DNA of 41,729 nucleotides from Oxalobacteraceae bacterium (GTDB lineage Bacteria > Pseudomonadota > Gammaproteobacteria > Burkholderiales > Burkholderiaceae_D), in assembly GCA_003537575.1 (NCBI GenBank), contig DPRS01000022.1, forward strand, positions 34,828-76,556. The letters are read 5' to 3'. The translations under genes were made by a program, and so were the position numbers. Positions 8,405-15,500 of this stretch are shown piece after piece. Position 1 is the first letter of the stretch, and each line of letters opens with the position of its first letter. Below the pieces are notes generated by a model. It was not told the origin of the DNA. It did no database searches and saw nothing but the letters and a program-made list of their open reading frames with translations.

Positions 8405-8971
8405 TCTGGACAGACAATCCGGTGCAAGGATTGCTGAATACGACGGCGAACACGAGGAAAAAATGCTTAAGAGAAAAATACGAAAATCTTTCCGTATAGA
8501 ACTTCAAGCGATAATTGCGCAAGCCCCTTGGATGAGTCGAAAAACAGCGTAACTCTTTACTGTTTGAAATTAAAAAAATTTGACTTGAAACAGTATCGCT
8601 TAGTTCACATTACGCCTTGAACTTAAGGAAAAATTTACGGCGACTGGAAAGGAAAATATTCCCTTGTGGAATTCTGAAGGGTGTATTCCCATGAGCAAAA
8701 CAGATGAACAAAAAAAAAGCCCCCTTTTCAGGAGGCTTCGAAAAAAGGCCCGGTATGCCTTCATCGCTTTCCCTGTTCACTTTTCGCGGTCTGTTTCCAC
8801 CCAGTCTCGCTTAAGTCGACGCGCATTGTGTTACGCATCAAGGAATGGTTGGATATTGCATTACACAGCTTAGGCGAATCTTAAAAAGGCTATATTTACC
8901 AGAAGAAATACGAAAAAACCACAGCGTTAAGGAAAATTACCAGCAAGATGATGTGGAAATGATCAATTTTC
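8405..8971. other. AT-rich intergenic region
   Basis: A 567-bp stretch, much richer in AT than its neighbours, between the starts of the GGDEF-EAL gene and the end of the sensor-kinase gene. I see no convincing gene; the short open frames lack ribosome sites and familiar motifs. It holds a leftward terminator (8710-8736) and must hold the promoter of the GGDEF-EAL gene, which I could not pin down. Confidence 0.6.
8710..8736 (-). terminator. Leftward intrinsic terminator
   Basis: Read on the minus strand, a stem GCCTCCT / AGGGGGC (one mismatch, 4-nt loop; 8719-8736) is followed by nine T. It lies about 235 bp beyond the end of the kinase gene and would end that transcript after a long 3' tail. 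Confidence 0.6.
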
Positions 8972-10297
8972 TTACTGTGCAACACCTTCTGGCAATGGGA
9001 ACTTGACCTTGATCGCCAACCCGCCAAGGGCGGCCTGGCCCAACTCGACGCTCGCATGGTAACGGTCGGCAATTGCCTTGACGATGGCCAATCCCAAGCC
9101 ACTGCCGCTGACATTCGTGCCGGGAACACGATAAAAACGGTCGAATATGCGATCGCGGTTTTCCGGCGGGATGCCGGTTCCCGAATCCTCGATGCAGAGA
9201 ATGGCCTGGCCTTCATCGGTCACCAGCTTGATCTGTACCAGGCCGCGCTCGGGCGTATAGCGGATCGCATTGTCGAGCAGGTTGCGCACCAGCATGCGCA
9301 AGCTTTCGGCATCGGCGCGCACGCGCGTATTGGGCAAAGTGCCATAACGCAACTCGATCTGCCGCGCCAGCGCCAGGGGAGTCATTTCTTCCGAAGCCTG
9401 CTCGACGCAATCGGCCAGCGACACCAGCACGCCTGGTGACGACTCAGACAAGGGGTCTTGCCGCGCCAGCGCCAGCAATTGCTCCAGCAGATGCGAAGCG
9501 CGGTCGACGCCGCCTTGCAGCCGGGTCAGTGCTTGCGCGCGCGCCGTCTCGTCACGGGCGCGCGACAGCGTCTTGACCTGCAGCGTCAGCGCCGTCAGCA
9601 GCGAACGCAATTCATGCGCGGCATCGTCGATGAAGCGCTTTTGCGCCTGCAGAGCCTGCACCATGCGCCCCATGAGCGAATTGACCTCGGCCACCAGGCG
9701 CGAGACTTCCTGCGGCACGCCGGTGGCGTCCACCGGCGCCAGCGAATCGGCGTTGCGATTGGCGAGATCGCGGCCGATACGGTCGAGCGGGGTCAGCGCC
9801 GCGGTGATCACCCACCACACCGTGCCCAGCAGGAGCAGCAGCACCGGGATCGACGGCCACAGCGAATTCATCGCCAGCGAAATGGCGCGGTTGCTGCGCG
9901 CATCGAGCTTTTGCGCCACCTGGATCATGCGGGTTTCATTGCGCACCCCGTATACGCGCCAGTCGCCGTTATCGAGCGTGACGTTCGAATAACCGAGCAC
10001 GCCCTGGTTAGGCAGCACGCTGTAGCGGCGCGACTGGTAGACGCGCACGCCATCCTCGGTCCAGATCTGGATCACGAATTCGAAGGCGTTGTCGTTGTCG
10101 TGCGGCGAGGCGTACCACTGTTCCTGCTGGAAGGGGCTGTCCTGCAGCGCCAGCGCCATCTGCTGCATGTGGTAGTCGAACAGCTTATTGGCCTGGGCCA
10201 TGGCGGTGCGGAAGGAGGTGATGAATTGCACCGCCGAGGCCGCGACGATCGCCACCCCGACCAGGAGTATCAGGCGCAGGCGCAGCGAGCGCATCAT
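8972..10297 (-). CDS. Sensor histidine kinase (QseC/TctE-like)
   Basis: An inner-membrane histidine kinase of 441 aa. It has a first membrane helix (about 8-28), a periplasmic region, a second helix (about 147-167), HAMP, and HisKA with the phospho-accepting H228. Then come the N-box LVRNLLDNAIRYTP, the G1 box DSGTGIP and the G2 box GSGLGLAIV. The H-box reads HELRSLLTAL, with L233 in place of the nearly invariant proline; the codon is CTG where CCG would give Pro. The start ATG at 10297 overlaps the response-regulator stop (ATGA), so the pair is translationally coupled. The signal is unknown; the QseBC/PmrAB/TctDE group senses small molecules or metals. Confidence 0.9.
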   Translation of the reverse strand: MMRSLRLRLILLVGVAIVAASAVQFITSFRTAMAQANKLFDYHMQQMALALQDSPFQQEQWYASPHDNDNAFEFVIQIWTEDGVRVYQSRRYSVLPNQGVLGYSNVTLDNGDWRVYGVRNETRMIQVAQKLDARSNRAISLAMNSLWPSIPVLLLLLGTVWWVITAALTPLDRIGRDLANRNADSLAPVDATGVPQEVSRLVAEVNSLMGRMVQALQAQKRFIDDAAHELRSLLTALTLQVKTLSRARDETARAQALTRLQGGVDRASHLLEQLLALARQDPLSESSPGVLVSLADCVEQASEEMTPLALARQIELRYGTLPNTRVRADAESLRMLVRNLLDNAIRYTPERGLVQIKLVTDEGQAILCIEDSGTGIPPENRDRIFDRFYRVPGTNVSGSGLGLAIVKAIADRYHASVELGQAALGGLAIKVKFPLPEGVAQ

Positions 10298-10953
10298 GGT
10301 TTTTCCACCATGTAGCCGAGGCCGCGCACGTTGACGATGAATTGCGCGCCCAGTTTTTTGCGCAAGCCATGAATGTAAACTTCGACCGCATTGCTTTCGA
10401 CATCGACCGACCAGCCGTACAGGCGCTCCTCCAGCTGACTGCGCGAAAGGATGGCGCCCGGGCGCGCCACCAGCGCATCCAGGATCGACCATTCGCGCGA
10501 GGACAGCAATACCTGGCTGCCGGCCACCAGCACCTGGCGGGTTTCGCCATTGATCGTGACATCGCCCTTGCGGTACATCGCATCGACGCCGCCGCGCGCG
10601 CGGCGCACCAGCGCATGCAATCGCGCCAATAATTCTTCCAGATCGAAAGGCTTGAGCATGTAATCGTCGGCGCCGCTGTTCAGGCCAAGCACGCGCTGCG
10701 CCACCGTGTCGCGCGCAGTCAGCACCAGCACCGGCAGGTTGTTTTTCTTTGCGCGCAGACCGCGCAAGACATCGATGCCATCCTTTTGCGGCAAGCCCAG
10801 ATCGAGCAGCATGGCATCGTAGGTTCCGGCGGCCAGCGCGGCTTCGGCATCGTCTCCGCCGCGCACCCAGTCGGTGGAGATGCCTTCGCCCTCCAGGGCG
10901 ATCTGAATATTTTCGCCGATCATCAGGTCATCTTCGACCACCAATACCTTCAT
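10294..10953 (-). CDS. OmpR-family response regulator
   Basis: A 219-aa response regulator. The receiver domain (1-115) has the acidic pocket VVEDD, the phospho-acceptor D51 (LLDLGLP), T in LTARD and K in MLKPFD. The C-terminal winged helix (about 125-217) ends with VYIHGLRKKLGAQFIVNVRGLGYMV, typical of OmpR/PhoB regulators of the QseB/PmrA type. The ATG at 10953 is chosen because it starts the first receiver strand and follows AAAGGAAA. The kinase gene overlaps its stop codon by ATGA. The targets are not visible here; the 406-bp upstream gap shared with the HdeD-like gene could hold its binding sites. Confidence 0.92.
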   Translation of the reverse strand: MKVLVVEDDLMIGENIQIALEGEGISTDWVRGGDDAEAALAAGTYDAMLLDLGLPQKDGIDVLRGLRAKKNNLPVLVLTARDTVAQRVLGLNSGADDYMLKPFDLEELLARLHALVRRARGGVDAMYRKGDVTINGETRQVLVAGSQVLLSSREWSILDALVARPGAILSRSQLEERLYGWSVDVESNAVEVYIHGLRKKLGAQFIVNVRGLGYMVEKP

Positions 10954-11359
10954 GTATTTCCTTTGCAAATTTCTCTGACGCGCATCGCGCAAGCTATTGA
11001 TTGTAGGCGTGCATGTGCCTGCCTGCAAATCCTGGACAAGGTGGCAAGCAATCGGGAAAACCGGTGGGAAGTGCGCAAATCAAGCCGTGACGGTTTTTTC
11101 ATGCGGAATACTTTCTTGCCATTCCCGCAATCGAGACCGGCAATCTTGCCGGCTTCCCGTATCAATGAAACAACATGGCGCTTGCCATTGAGACGAGTTT
11201 CATCAGGTCAGGCCGGTATCGGCAAGCCGCTTGCGGACGTCTGAATGCTAGCGCACTTCTTTGCAAATGCTGCTTTTCTTGATGACAGACATGGCACATT
11301 GCGCCAGCAGTCCGACACTATCGACCAAGGGGGAAATCTTTGCGAAAAGGAATGGCGGA
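10954..11359. other. Divergent intergenic region between the two-component genes and the HdeD-like gene
   Basis: 406 bp without a supported gene. A small perfect hairpin (CCGGCAA-TC-TTGCCGG, 11137-11152) has no T-run and so is not an obvious terminator. Promoters for both flanking transcription units must be here, but no hexamer pair stood out. Confidence 0.5.
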
Positions 11360-11959
11360 ATGAATGACACTTTATTGCGATCCTGGTGGGTCCTGGCATT
11401 GCGCGGCGTCGTAGCGATCCTGTTTGGTGTGGTTACCTTGTACTGGCCGCAGCTGACCTTGCTGGTGCTGGTTTCACTGTTTGCAGCCTATGCGATTTTT
11501 ACAGGAGTCGTTTCCGTGGCAGGCGCCATCAGAAATCATTCTCACGATGACCACTGGTGGCTGTTCCTGATCATCGGCCTGGTCGGCATAGGCGCAGGAG
11601 CGATCACGATCATCCATCCTGCCATTACCGCGGTGGTGCTGGTCATGCTCATCGGCGCCAATGCGCTGATGACCGGTGTGCTGGATATCGTCGCGGCCAT
11701 CCGGCTGCGCCGGGAAATCCATAACGAATGGTTGCTCGCCGTGAGCGGCATGGCCGCCATCGTGTTTGGCGTGCTGGTGTTTCTCTACCCGGCAGCGGGT
11801 GCGCTGACGCTGGTCGGCGTGATCGCCTTGTATGCCTTCATTACCGGATTTCTTTTGATTGCCTCGGCTTTGCGCTTGCGATCAATCAGCAAAACCGGCA
11901 TGAGCGACCGCCGGGTGATGCCGGACCGGCGCATTTCGGTGAGACATGCCCGTCCATGA
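11360..11959 (+). CDS. HdeD/DUF308 family membrane protein
   Basis: A 199-aa integral membrane protein with about six hydrophobic helices in three pairs. Each pair has a Gly-rich start of the type RGVVAILFGVVTLYWP or SGMAAIVFGVLVFLYP, the internally repeated layout of HdeD-like DUF308 proteins. HdeD is linked to acid resistance in E. coli; the role here is unknown. The ATG at 11360 (MNDTLLRSWWVLALRG) follows a GGCGGA ribosome site; the frame is open 33 codons further back, with content unlike the family. The C-terminal tail is basic (SDRRVMPDRRISVRH) and would be cytoplasmic. Confidence 0.85.
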   Translation: MNDTLLRSWWVLALRGVVAILFGVVTLYWPQLTLLVLVSLFAAYAIFTGVVSVAGAIRNHSHDDHWWLFLIIGLVGIGAGAITIIHPAITAVVLVMLIGANALMTGVLDIVAAIRLRREIHNEWLLAVSGMAAIVFGVLVFLYPAAGALTLVGVIALYAFITGFLLIASALRLRSISKTGMSDRRVMPDRRISVRHARP

Positions 11960-12042
11960 GGAATGTGCTTCTTCATGATGAGTTATTGCGGCAACGGCAT
12001 CTCTGGGCACCCGTTTTTTGTGCCAAACCTTAGGCCTTTTTA

Positions 12043-12146
12043 AGAGCGCCTATCAAAATACCGCTTGCAGCGTTGCGCCGCCTTGCCGTACATCTTGTAC
12101 TGTCTTCGTCGGCGCGCCTCGCCATCGGTATTTTGATAGGCGCTCT
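12043..12146. repeat. 104-bp nested inverted repeat (REP/MITE-like element)
   Basis: Two perfect 21-bp arms (12043-12063 and 12126-12146, left arm beginning AGAGCGCCTATC and ending AATACCG) face each other across 62 bp. Inside are a further complementary pair, GCGCCG / CGGCGC, and a central GTACA-TCT-TGTAC hairpin, so the whole element can fold into one long nested stem. It has no T-run and no coding content. The layout is that of a small palindromic mobile or REP-type repeat, but copy number cannot be seen from one window. Confidence 0.7.
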
Positions 12147-12165
12147 AAGTCTTTTCGTACTGATC

Positions 12166-12187
12166 AGGCGTCAATCTTTTGACGCCT
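12166..12187. repeat. Perfect 9-bp hairpin
   Basis: AGGCGTCAA (12166-12174), loop TCTT, TTGACGCCT (12179-12187). It lies 20 bp right of the nested repeat. There is no T-run on either side, so it is not a standard terminator; the function is unknown. Confidence 0.55.
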
Positions 12188-12201
12188 GCAAGCAGACAAG
12201 C

Positions 12202-12300
12202 CGTTCAGGAATCCTGATCCCGTTTCCTGAACGATTTCTGACACTTTCCGACAGGTTCCTGGACGGCTTCCGGCAAGTTCATTGAGCGACTTCCGGCATG
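12202..12300. repeat. Hairpin and degenerate 10-13 bp TTCC-type repeat array
   Basis: A perfect 10-bp inverted repeat (CGTTCAGGAA 12202-12211, TTCCTGAACG 12224-12233) opens a run of similar units: TTCCTGAACGA, TTTCTGACAC, TTTCCGACAGG, TTCCTGGACGG, TTCCGGCAAG, TTCATTGAGCGA, TTCCGGCATG. The period is roughly one helical turn. It lies between the convergent ends of the HdeD-like gene and the Arg/Gly-rich protein gene. Confidence 0.45.
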
Positions 12301-12335
12301 CGCGCCGCAACGCACGCCAGAATTGGCGCGATGCC

Positions 12336-12872
12336 TCAATCCCGAAAATACATTCTTGCCCTGCCCTTGCCTTCATCGCGAATTTTGCCGGATTTCAGCA
12401 TCTGGTTCACGGCAGCGACCAGGCGGGAACGCAACTGCGTCATTTCCTCGTCTGTCGCCTTGAAGGGCAACTGCGCTGCTGCGGCATGCAACAAGTCAGA
12501 CATGGATTGCTTTTGCTCGTTAATCAGGTTCGGGAAGAAATCACCGCCGGTCGCCGGCATGCGGCCGGAAGCTCTGCCGCGCCGGCCAGCCGGCTTCGCG
12601 GCCCGCCTGATAGTGCCGGCCCGGCCTGCGGCGCCTGAGCGCCCGGCAGTCGCACCAGCACCTGGACGCCGGCCTCTGCGCCCCCGGCGGATTTTCGGTT
12701 CATCCATTGCTTCTTCCAGGTCCAGATCGGTATCGCTCTCATCGCCAATTGCGTCGAGTTGATCGATTGCGGCAGTCAAGGCTTCGACACGTGCCTGATA
12801 ATAAGCAAGCCCGGATTGCACATGTGCAAGCTCTGCATGCAGGGACGTTTTTGCGGTACTGATGTTGGACAT
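12336..12872 (-). CDS. Arg/Gly-rich putative DNA-binding protein of unknown family
   Basis: A 178-aa protein in three parts. Residues 1-42 form a likely coiled coil (AELAHVQSGLAYYQARVEALTAAID), followed by a short acidic stretch (ESDTDLDLEEAMDE, 45-58). Residues 60-105 are rich in Arg, Gly and Ala (RRGRRGRRPGAG), like a histone-tail or AT-hook linker. The C-terminus (about 115-178) looks like a small winged helix ending MLKSGKIRDEGKGRARMYF. I do not recognise the family. Nucleoid or regulatory DNA binding is inferred from composition only. The ATG at 12872 follows GGAG by 5 nt. It is divergent from the broken paiB gene, with a 251-bp AT-rich gap. Confidence 0.7.
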   Translation of the reverse strand: MSNISTAKTSLHAELAHVQSGLAYYQARVEALTAAIDQLDAIGDESDTDLDLEEAMDEPKIRRGRRGRRPGAGATAGRSGAAGRAGTIRRAAKPAGRRGRASGRMPATGGDFFPNLINEQKQSMSDLLHAAAAQLPFKATDEEMTQLRSRLVAAVNQMLKSGKIRDEGKGRARMYFRD

Positions 12873-13123
12873 GGCATCTCCTGAGTAGGGTAAGTATGTG
12901 ACCTTGCAGCCAATTCATTCTATTGGCGGAAGTTATTTTCAAGTTTGCTTTGACTCATAAATTCAATATAAATTCATGTAATTTACGAGACTCATACTGC
13001 CACTCACAGAGAAGAAAGTGCACAACGCCTTGAACAGATTCATGACCATGCCATACTGTCGATGTTTCATATTCTTCTTTCTTAACGAATCGCGAAAATC
13101 CGAGTATTAGGTCATCGATCGAC

Positions 13124-13761
13124 ATGTATATACCGAAACCGTTTGAAGAAACGCGCACCGAACTCCTGCACGATGTTATTCGCGCGCAGCCTCTTGCCAC
13201 TCTGGTGACATTCGGAGCCGGGGAGCTCGCTGCCAATCATATCCCCTTGCAGCTCTCTCTCGAAAATGGGCCGCACGGCTGCTTGCAGGGGCATGTCGCG
13301 CGCGCCAATCCGCTATGGAAGGATTTGGCGAGCGAAGTGGAAGCGCTGGCCATTTTCATGGGCCGCAGGCTTATATCAGTCCTTCCTGGTATGCGACGAA
13401 GCAGGAGTCCGGCAAGGCCGTTCCTACATGGAACTATACAGTCGTGCATGTTTATGGTGAGCTTAAAATCATAGAAGATCCTGCCTGGATACGCCGGCAA
13501 ATGGAAAAGCTGACACGGCAAAGTGAAGCAGCAGTCATGCAGGACTGGCAGATATCGGATGCGCCGCAGGACTATATCGAAAAGATGATCAACGCCGTGG
13601 TAGGCATTGAAATCGTGATCAGCAGATTGCATGGCAAACGGAAGGCAAGCCAGAATCAGCCTCCGGCAAATCGGCAGGGCGTCATTGCGGGATTGGAAGC
13701 GACGGGCACTGCTGATGGCGTGCGGATGGCGCAAATGATGAGGGCTCAAGAGCCTTCATGA
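13124..13761 (+). pseudogene. paiB: PaiB-like FMN-binding regulator, frameshifted
   Basis: The PaiB family (FMN-binding split-barrel negative regulators) is recognisable across two frames. The first runs from the ATG at 13124 (MYIPKPFEETR, then LATLVTFG, GELAANHIPL and GHVARANPLWKDL). After about 13357 the family sequence continues in the +1 frame as HGPQAYISPSWYATKQ and KAVPTWNYTVVHVYG to the stop at 13761. One base is missing near 13357-13358 (ATTTTCATGGG, where an extra C would restore F-H-G-P-Q). Restored, the protein would be about 212 aa, the normal length. No other damage is visible, so this is either a very recent mutation or a sequencing error. The stop overlaps the next gene by ATGA. 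Confidence 0.8.
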
Positions 13762-14075
13762 ACCAGGATGCCGGCTGTGATCGCGGCAAGGGCGCTATGC
13801 CATTGTCGCGAAAAAGACTGGCGCCGGACAGATCGATTTCATTCACCATGCACCCCGAACATCTGCAACTGCTGCTTACATGGACCATGCCCTTCGGGAA
13901 GTACAAGGGGCGACTGCTGGCGGACTTGCCTGGACATTACCTGGGATGGTTTGCGCGTGAAGGTTTCCCGCCCGGGCAAATTGGCAGCCTGCTGGCATTG
14001 ATGTACGAGCTCGACCATAACAATTTGCGGCATTTGCTCGATCCACTGCGCAGCCCGGCAAGCCGGAAAAAATGA
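13758..14075 (+). CDS. DUF3820 family protein
   Basis: A small protein whose core, MPFGKYKGRLLADLPGHYLGWF followed by a segment ending MYELDHNN, is the DUF3820 signature. Some members are annotated as quorum-sensing-regulated virulence factors, with little direct evidence. The ATG at 13758 overlaps the paiB stop (ATGA), giving 105 aa. The family core needs only the part from the ATG at 13848 (75 aa, MHPEHLQLLLTWTMPFGKYKG), which is closer to usual family length; an ATG at 13797 behind AAGGG is a third option. Function unknown. Confidence 0.75.
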   Translation: MNQDAGCDRGKGAMPLSRKRLAPDRSISFTMHPEHLQLLLTWTMPFGKYKGRLLADLPGHYLGWFAREGFPPGQIGSLLALMYELDHNNLRHLLDPLRSPASRKK

Positions 14076-14101
14076 GCCTGCTCAAGCGGCAGCCGTTCAA
14101 A

Positions 14102-14809
14102 TCAGGCATCTCCTGATGAGATATCGGTGAGGCGCGCCAGCACGCCGGCGACAATCCGGTCGCAGCGCGCGCCATCGAAAGAAAACGCGTCTTCGAATGC
14201 GAAATCGATTTCGCGCGATAGCGACTCGCGCAACAAACCCCTGGCGCGAAAATAACGGGTTCGTACGGTAGCTTCCGGAATCCCGAGGACGACGGCGGTT
14301 TCTTCCACGCTCAGTTCTTCGAGCGCGCGCAAGACCAGCACGGTGCGAAAACCGTCCGGCAATTCGTCGATTTTGCTTTCCAGCAGGCGCCGCATCTCGG
14401 CGCGTTGTGCTGCATGCTCCGGTTGTTCGGGAGTGGCGACGTCCATCATTTCCTCCACGGCCTCTTCGCCAGGCTCGAATGCGCCATCTAGCGGGAAGAT
14501 TTGCGCCCGGCGCTTGCCCTTGCGAGAGCGCGCGATCGCTTCATTGAGCACGATTCGGGTAAGCCAGGTAGAAAGGCTGGATTCGCCGCGAAACTGGCCA
14601 ATCTTGCGGTAAGCGAGCAGATAGGCATCCTGCAAGGCGTCTTCCGCCTCGGCATCGTCGCGCAACACGCTGCGCGCGGTACGGTAGAGCGGGCGGTTGT
14701 GGCGGCGCATCAGCAACTCGAATGCCCCCGGTTCTCCGGCGATGATCCGCTGCACGATTTCGGCATCGGACAGCGATTTTGCGGCCGCTGCGGCTGTCTT
14801 CATTTGCAT
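14102..14809 (-). CDS. ECF-type sigma-70 family factor
   Basis: A 235-aa group 4 (extracytoplasmic-function) sigma factor. Region 2 (about 14-90) includes FELLMRRHNRPLYRTARSVL and DAEAEDALQDAYLLAYRKI, the -10 binding helix. Region 4 (about 145-200) includes LPDGFRTVLVLRALEELSVEETAVVLGIPEATVRTR, the -35 binding helix-turn-helix. An unusual 35-residue tail after region 4 (FAFEDAFSFDGARCDRIVAGV) contains one Cys. No anti-sigma gene is adjacent, so control may run through the tail or from elsewhere. I chose the ATG at 14809 because GGAG lies 5 nt upstream; the GTG at 14815 would abut that site. It converges with the DUF3820 gene. Confidence 0.88.
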   Translation of the reverse strand: MQMKTAAAAAKSLSDAEIVQRIIAGEPGAFELLMRRHNRPLYRTARSVLRDDAEAEDALQDAYLLAYRKIGQFRGESSLSTWLTRIVLNEAIARSRKGKRRAQIFPLDGAFEPGEEAVEEMMDVATPEQPEHAAQRAEMRRLLESKIDELPDGFRTVLVLRALEELSVEETAVVLGIPEATVRTRYFRARGLLRESLSREIDFAFEDAFSFDGARCDRIVAGVLARLTDISSGDA

Positions 14810-14927
14810 GTGCACTCCATCTCGATAATTGTTCTTGTGTAATTAGATGAGGGCAAGGCGATCCACGTTCCCGCACCGTTCCGGACAGGTATCGCCCCCG
14901 CCGCGGGCGCAGCAAACCAGGCGAAAA

Positions 14928-15254
14928 CTATCCGGCGGCGTCGATTTGCGCGAGCGCCTGGCGAATGGCGTTTGCATCGTCAGGACGCACCAGGCGGGCG
15001 ACTTCCTTGCCCTCCCTGAGGAACACCAAAGTCGGCCAAAGCTTGACGGCAAAGGAGCGCCCCAGCCGGCGGCCCTTGCCATCCTCGATCTTGATGTGGC
15101 GCACGTTCGGATGTTGCGCCATCGCGGTCGCCAGCGGTCCCTGTGCGGCCTGGCAAAAACCGCACCAGGGAGCGCCGAATTCGACCAGAGTCGGGCCTCC
15201 AAGCGCGTCGATTTCTTCGCGTGGCGGCTCGCTGGCCGCGAATGTGTCGTTCAT
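14928..15254 (-). CDS. Thioredoxin-like protein with WCGFC active site
   Basis: A 108-aa single-domain thioredoxin-fold protein with the active site WCGFC in FGAPWCGFCQAAQGPL and the cis-proline segment KLWPTLVFLREGKEVARL. Classical thioredoxin has WCGPC; Phe in place of Pro should change redox potential and partners. There is no signal peptide, so it is probably cytoplasmic. The ATG at 15254 (MNDTF) is chosen over the in-frame ATG at 15260. It stands alone, divergent from sstT across about 245 bp. It could act as a thiol-disulfide reductase or mixed-disulfide sensor; the target is unknown. Confidence 0.82.
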   Translation of the reverse strand: MNDTFAASEPPREEIDALGGPTLVEFGAPWCGFCQAAQGPLATAMAQHPNVRHIKIEDGKGRRLGRSFAVKLWPTLVFLREGKEVARLVRPDDANAIRQALAQIDAAG

Positions 15255-15500
15255 TGCCATGATGGTATTTTGTCAGGTGAAGGATGTCGTCAGCTTACCA
15301 GTTTTACATCTTGCCGGTCAGGCTGCTCGAGACAACCCGCTGTGGAACGGCGGCGGTATGGTATTCTCGCGCCATTCCGGCTTACATCGCCCTTTCGGTA
15401 TCCTGCGAGTAAGCCGGCGGCCTGGCCAGCCTGTATCGCCATGTCCAGGCTTCGTCTTTGTATCTCTTATCTCTTTCTTATCTCTCCAAGAGCGGTTTTC

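Noticed and set aside
8664..8873. Small plus-strand open frame of 69 codons in the AT-rich gap
   Set aside because: No clear ribosome site or known motif, and it runs through the leftward terminator hairpin at 8719-8736.
14847..15500. N-terminal extension of the sstT frame by 218 codons
   Set aside because: The extension overlaps the thioredoxin gene on the other strand, has no transporter-like content, and the ATG at 15501 starts the normal SstT N-terminus.
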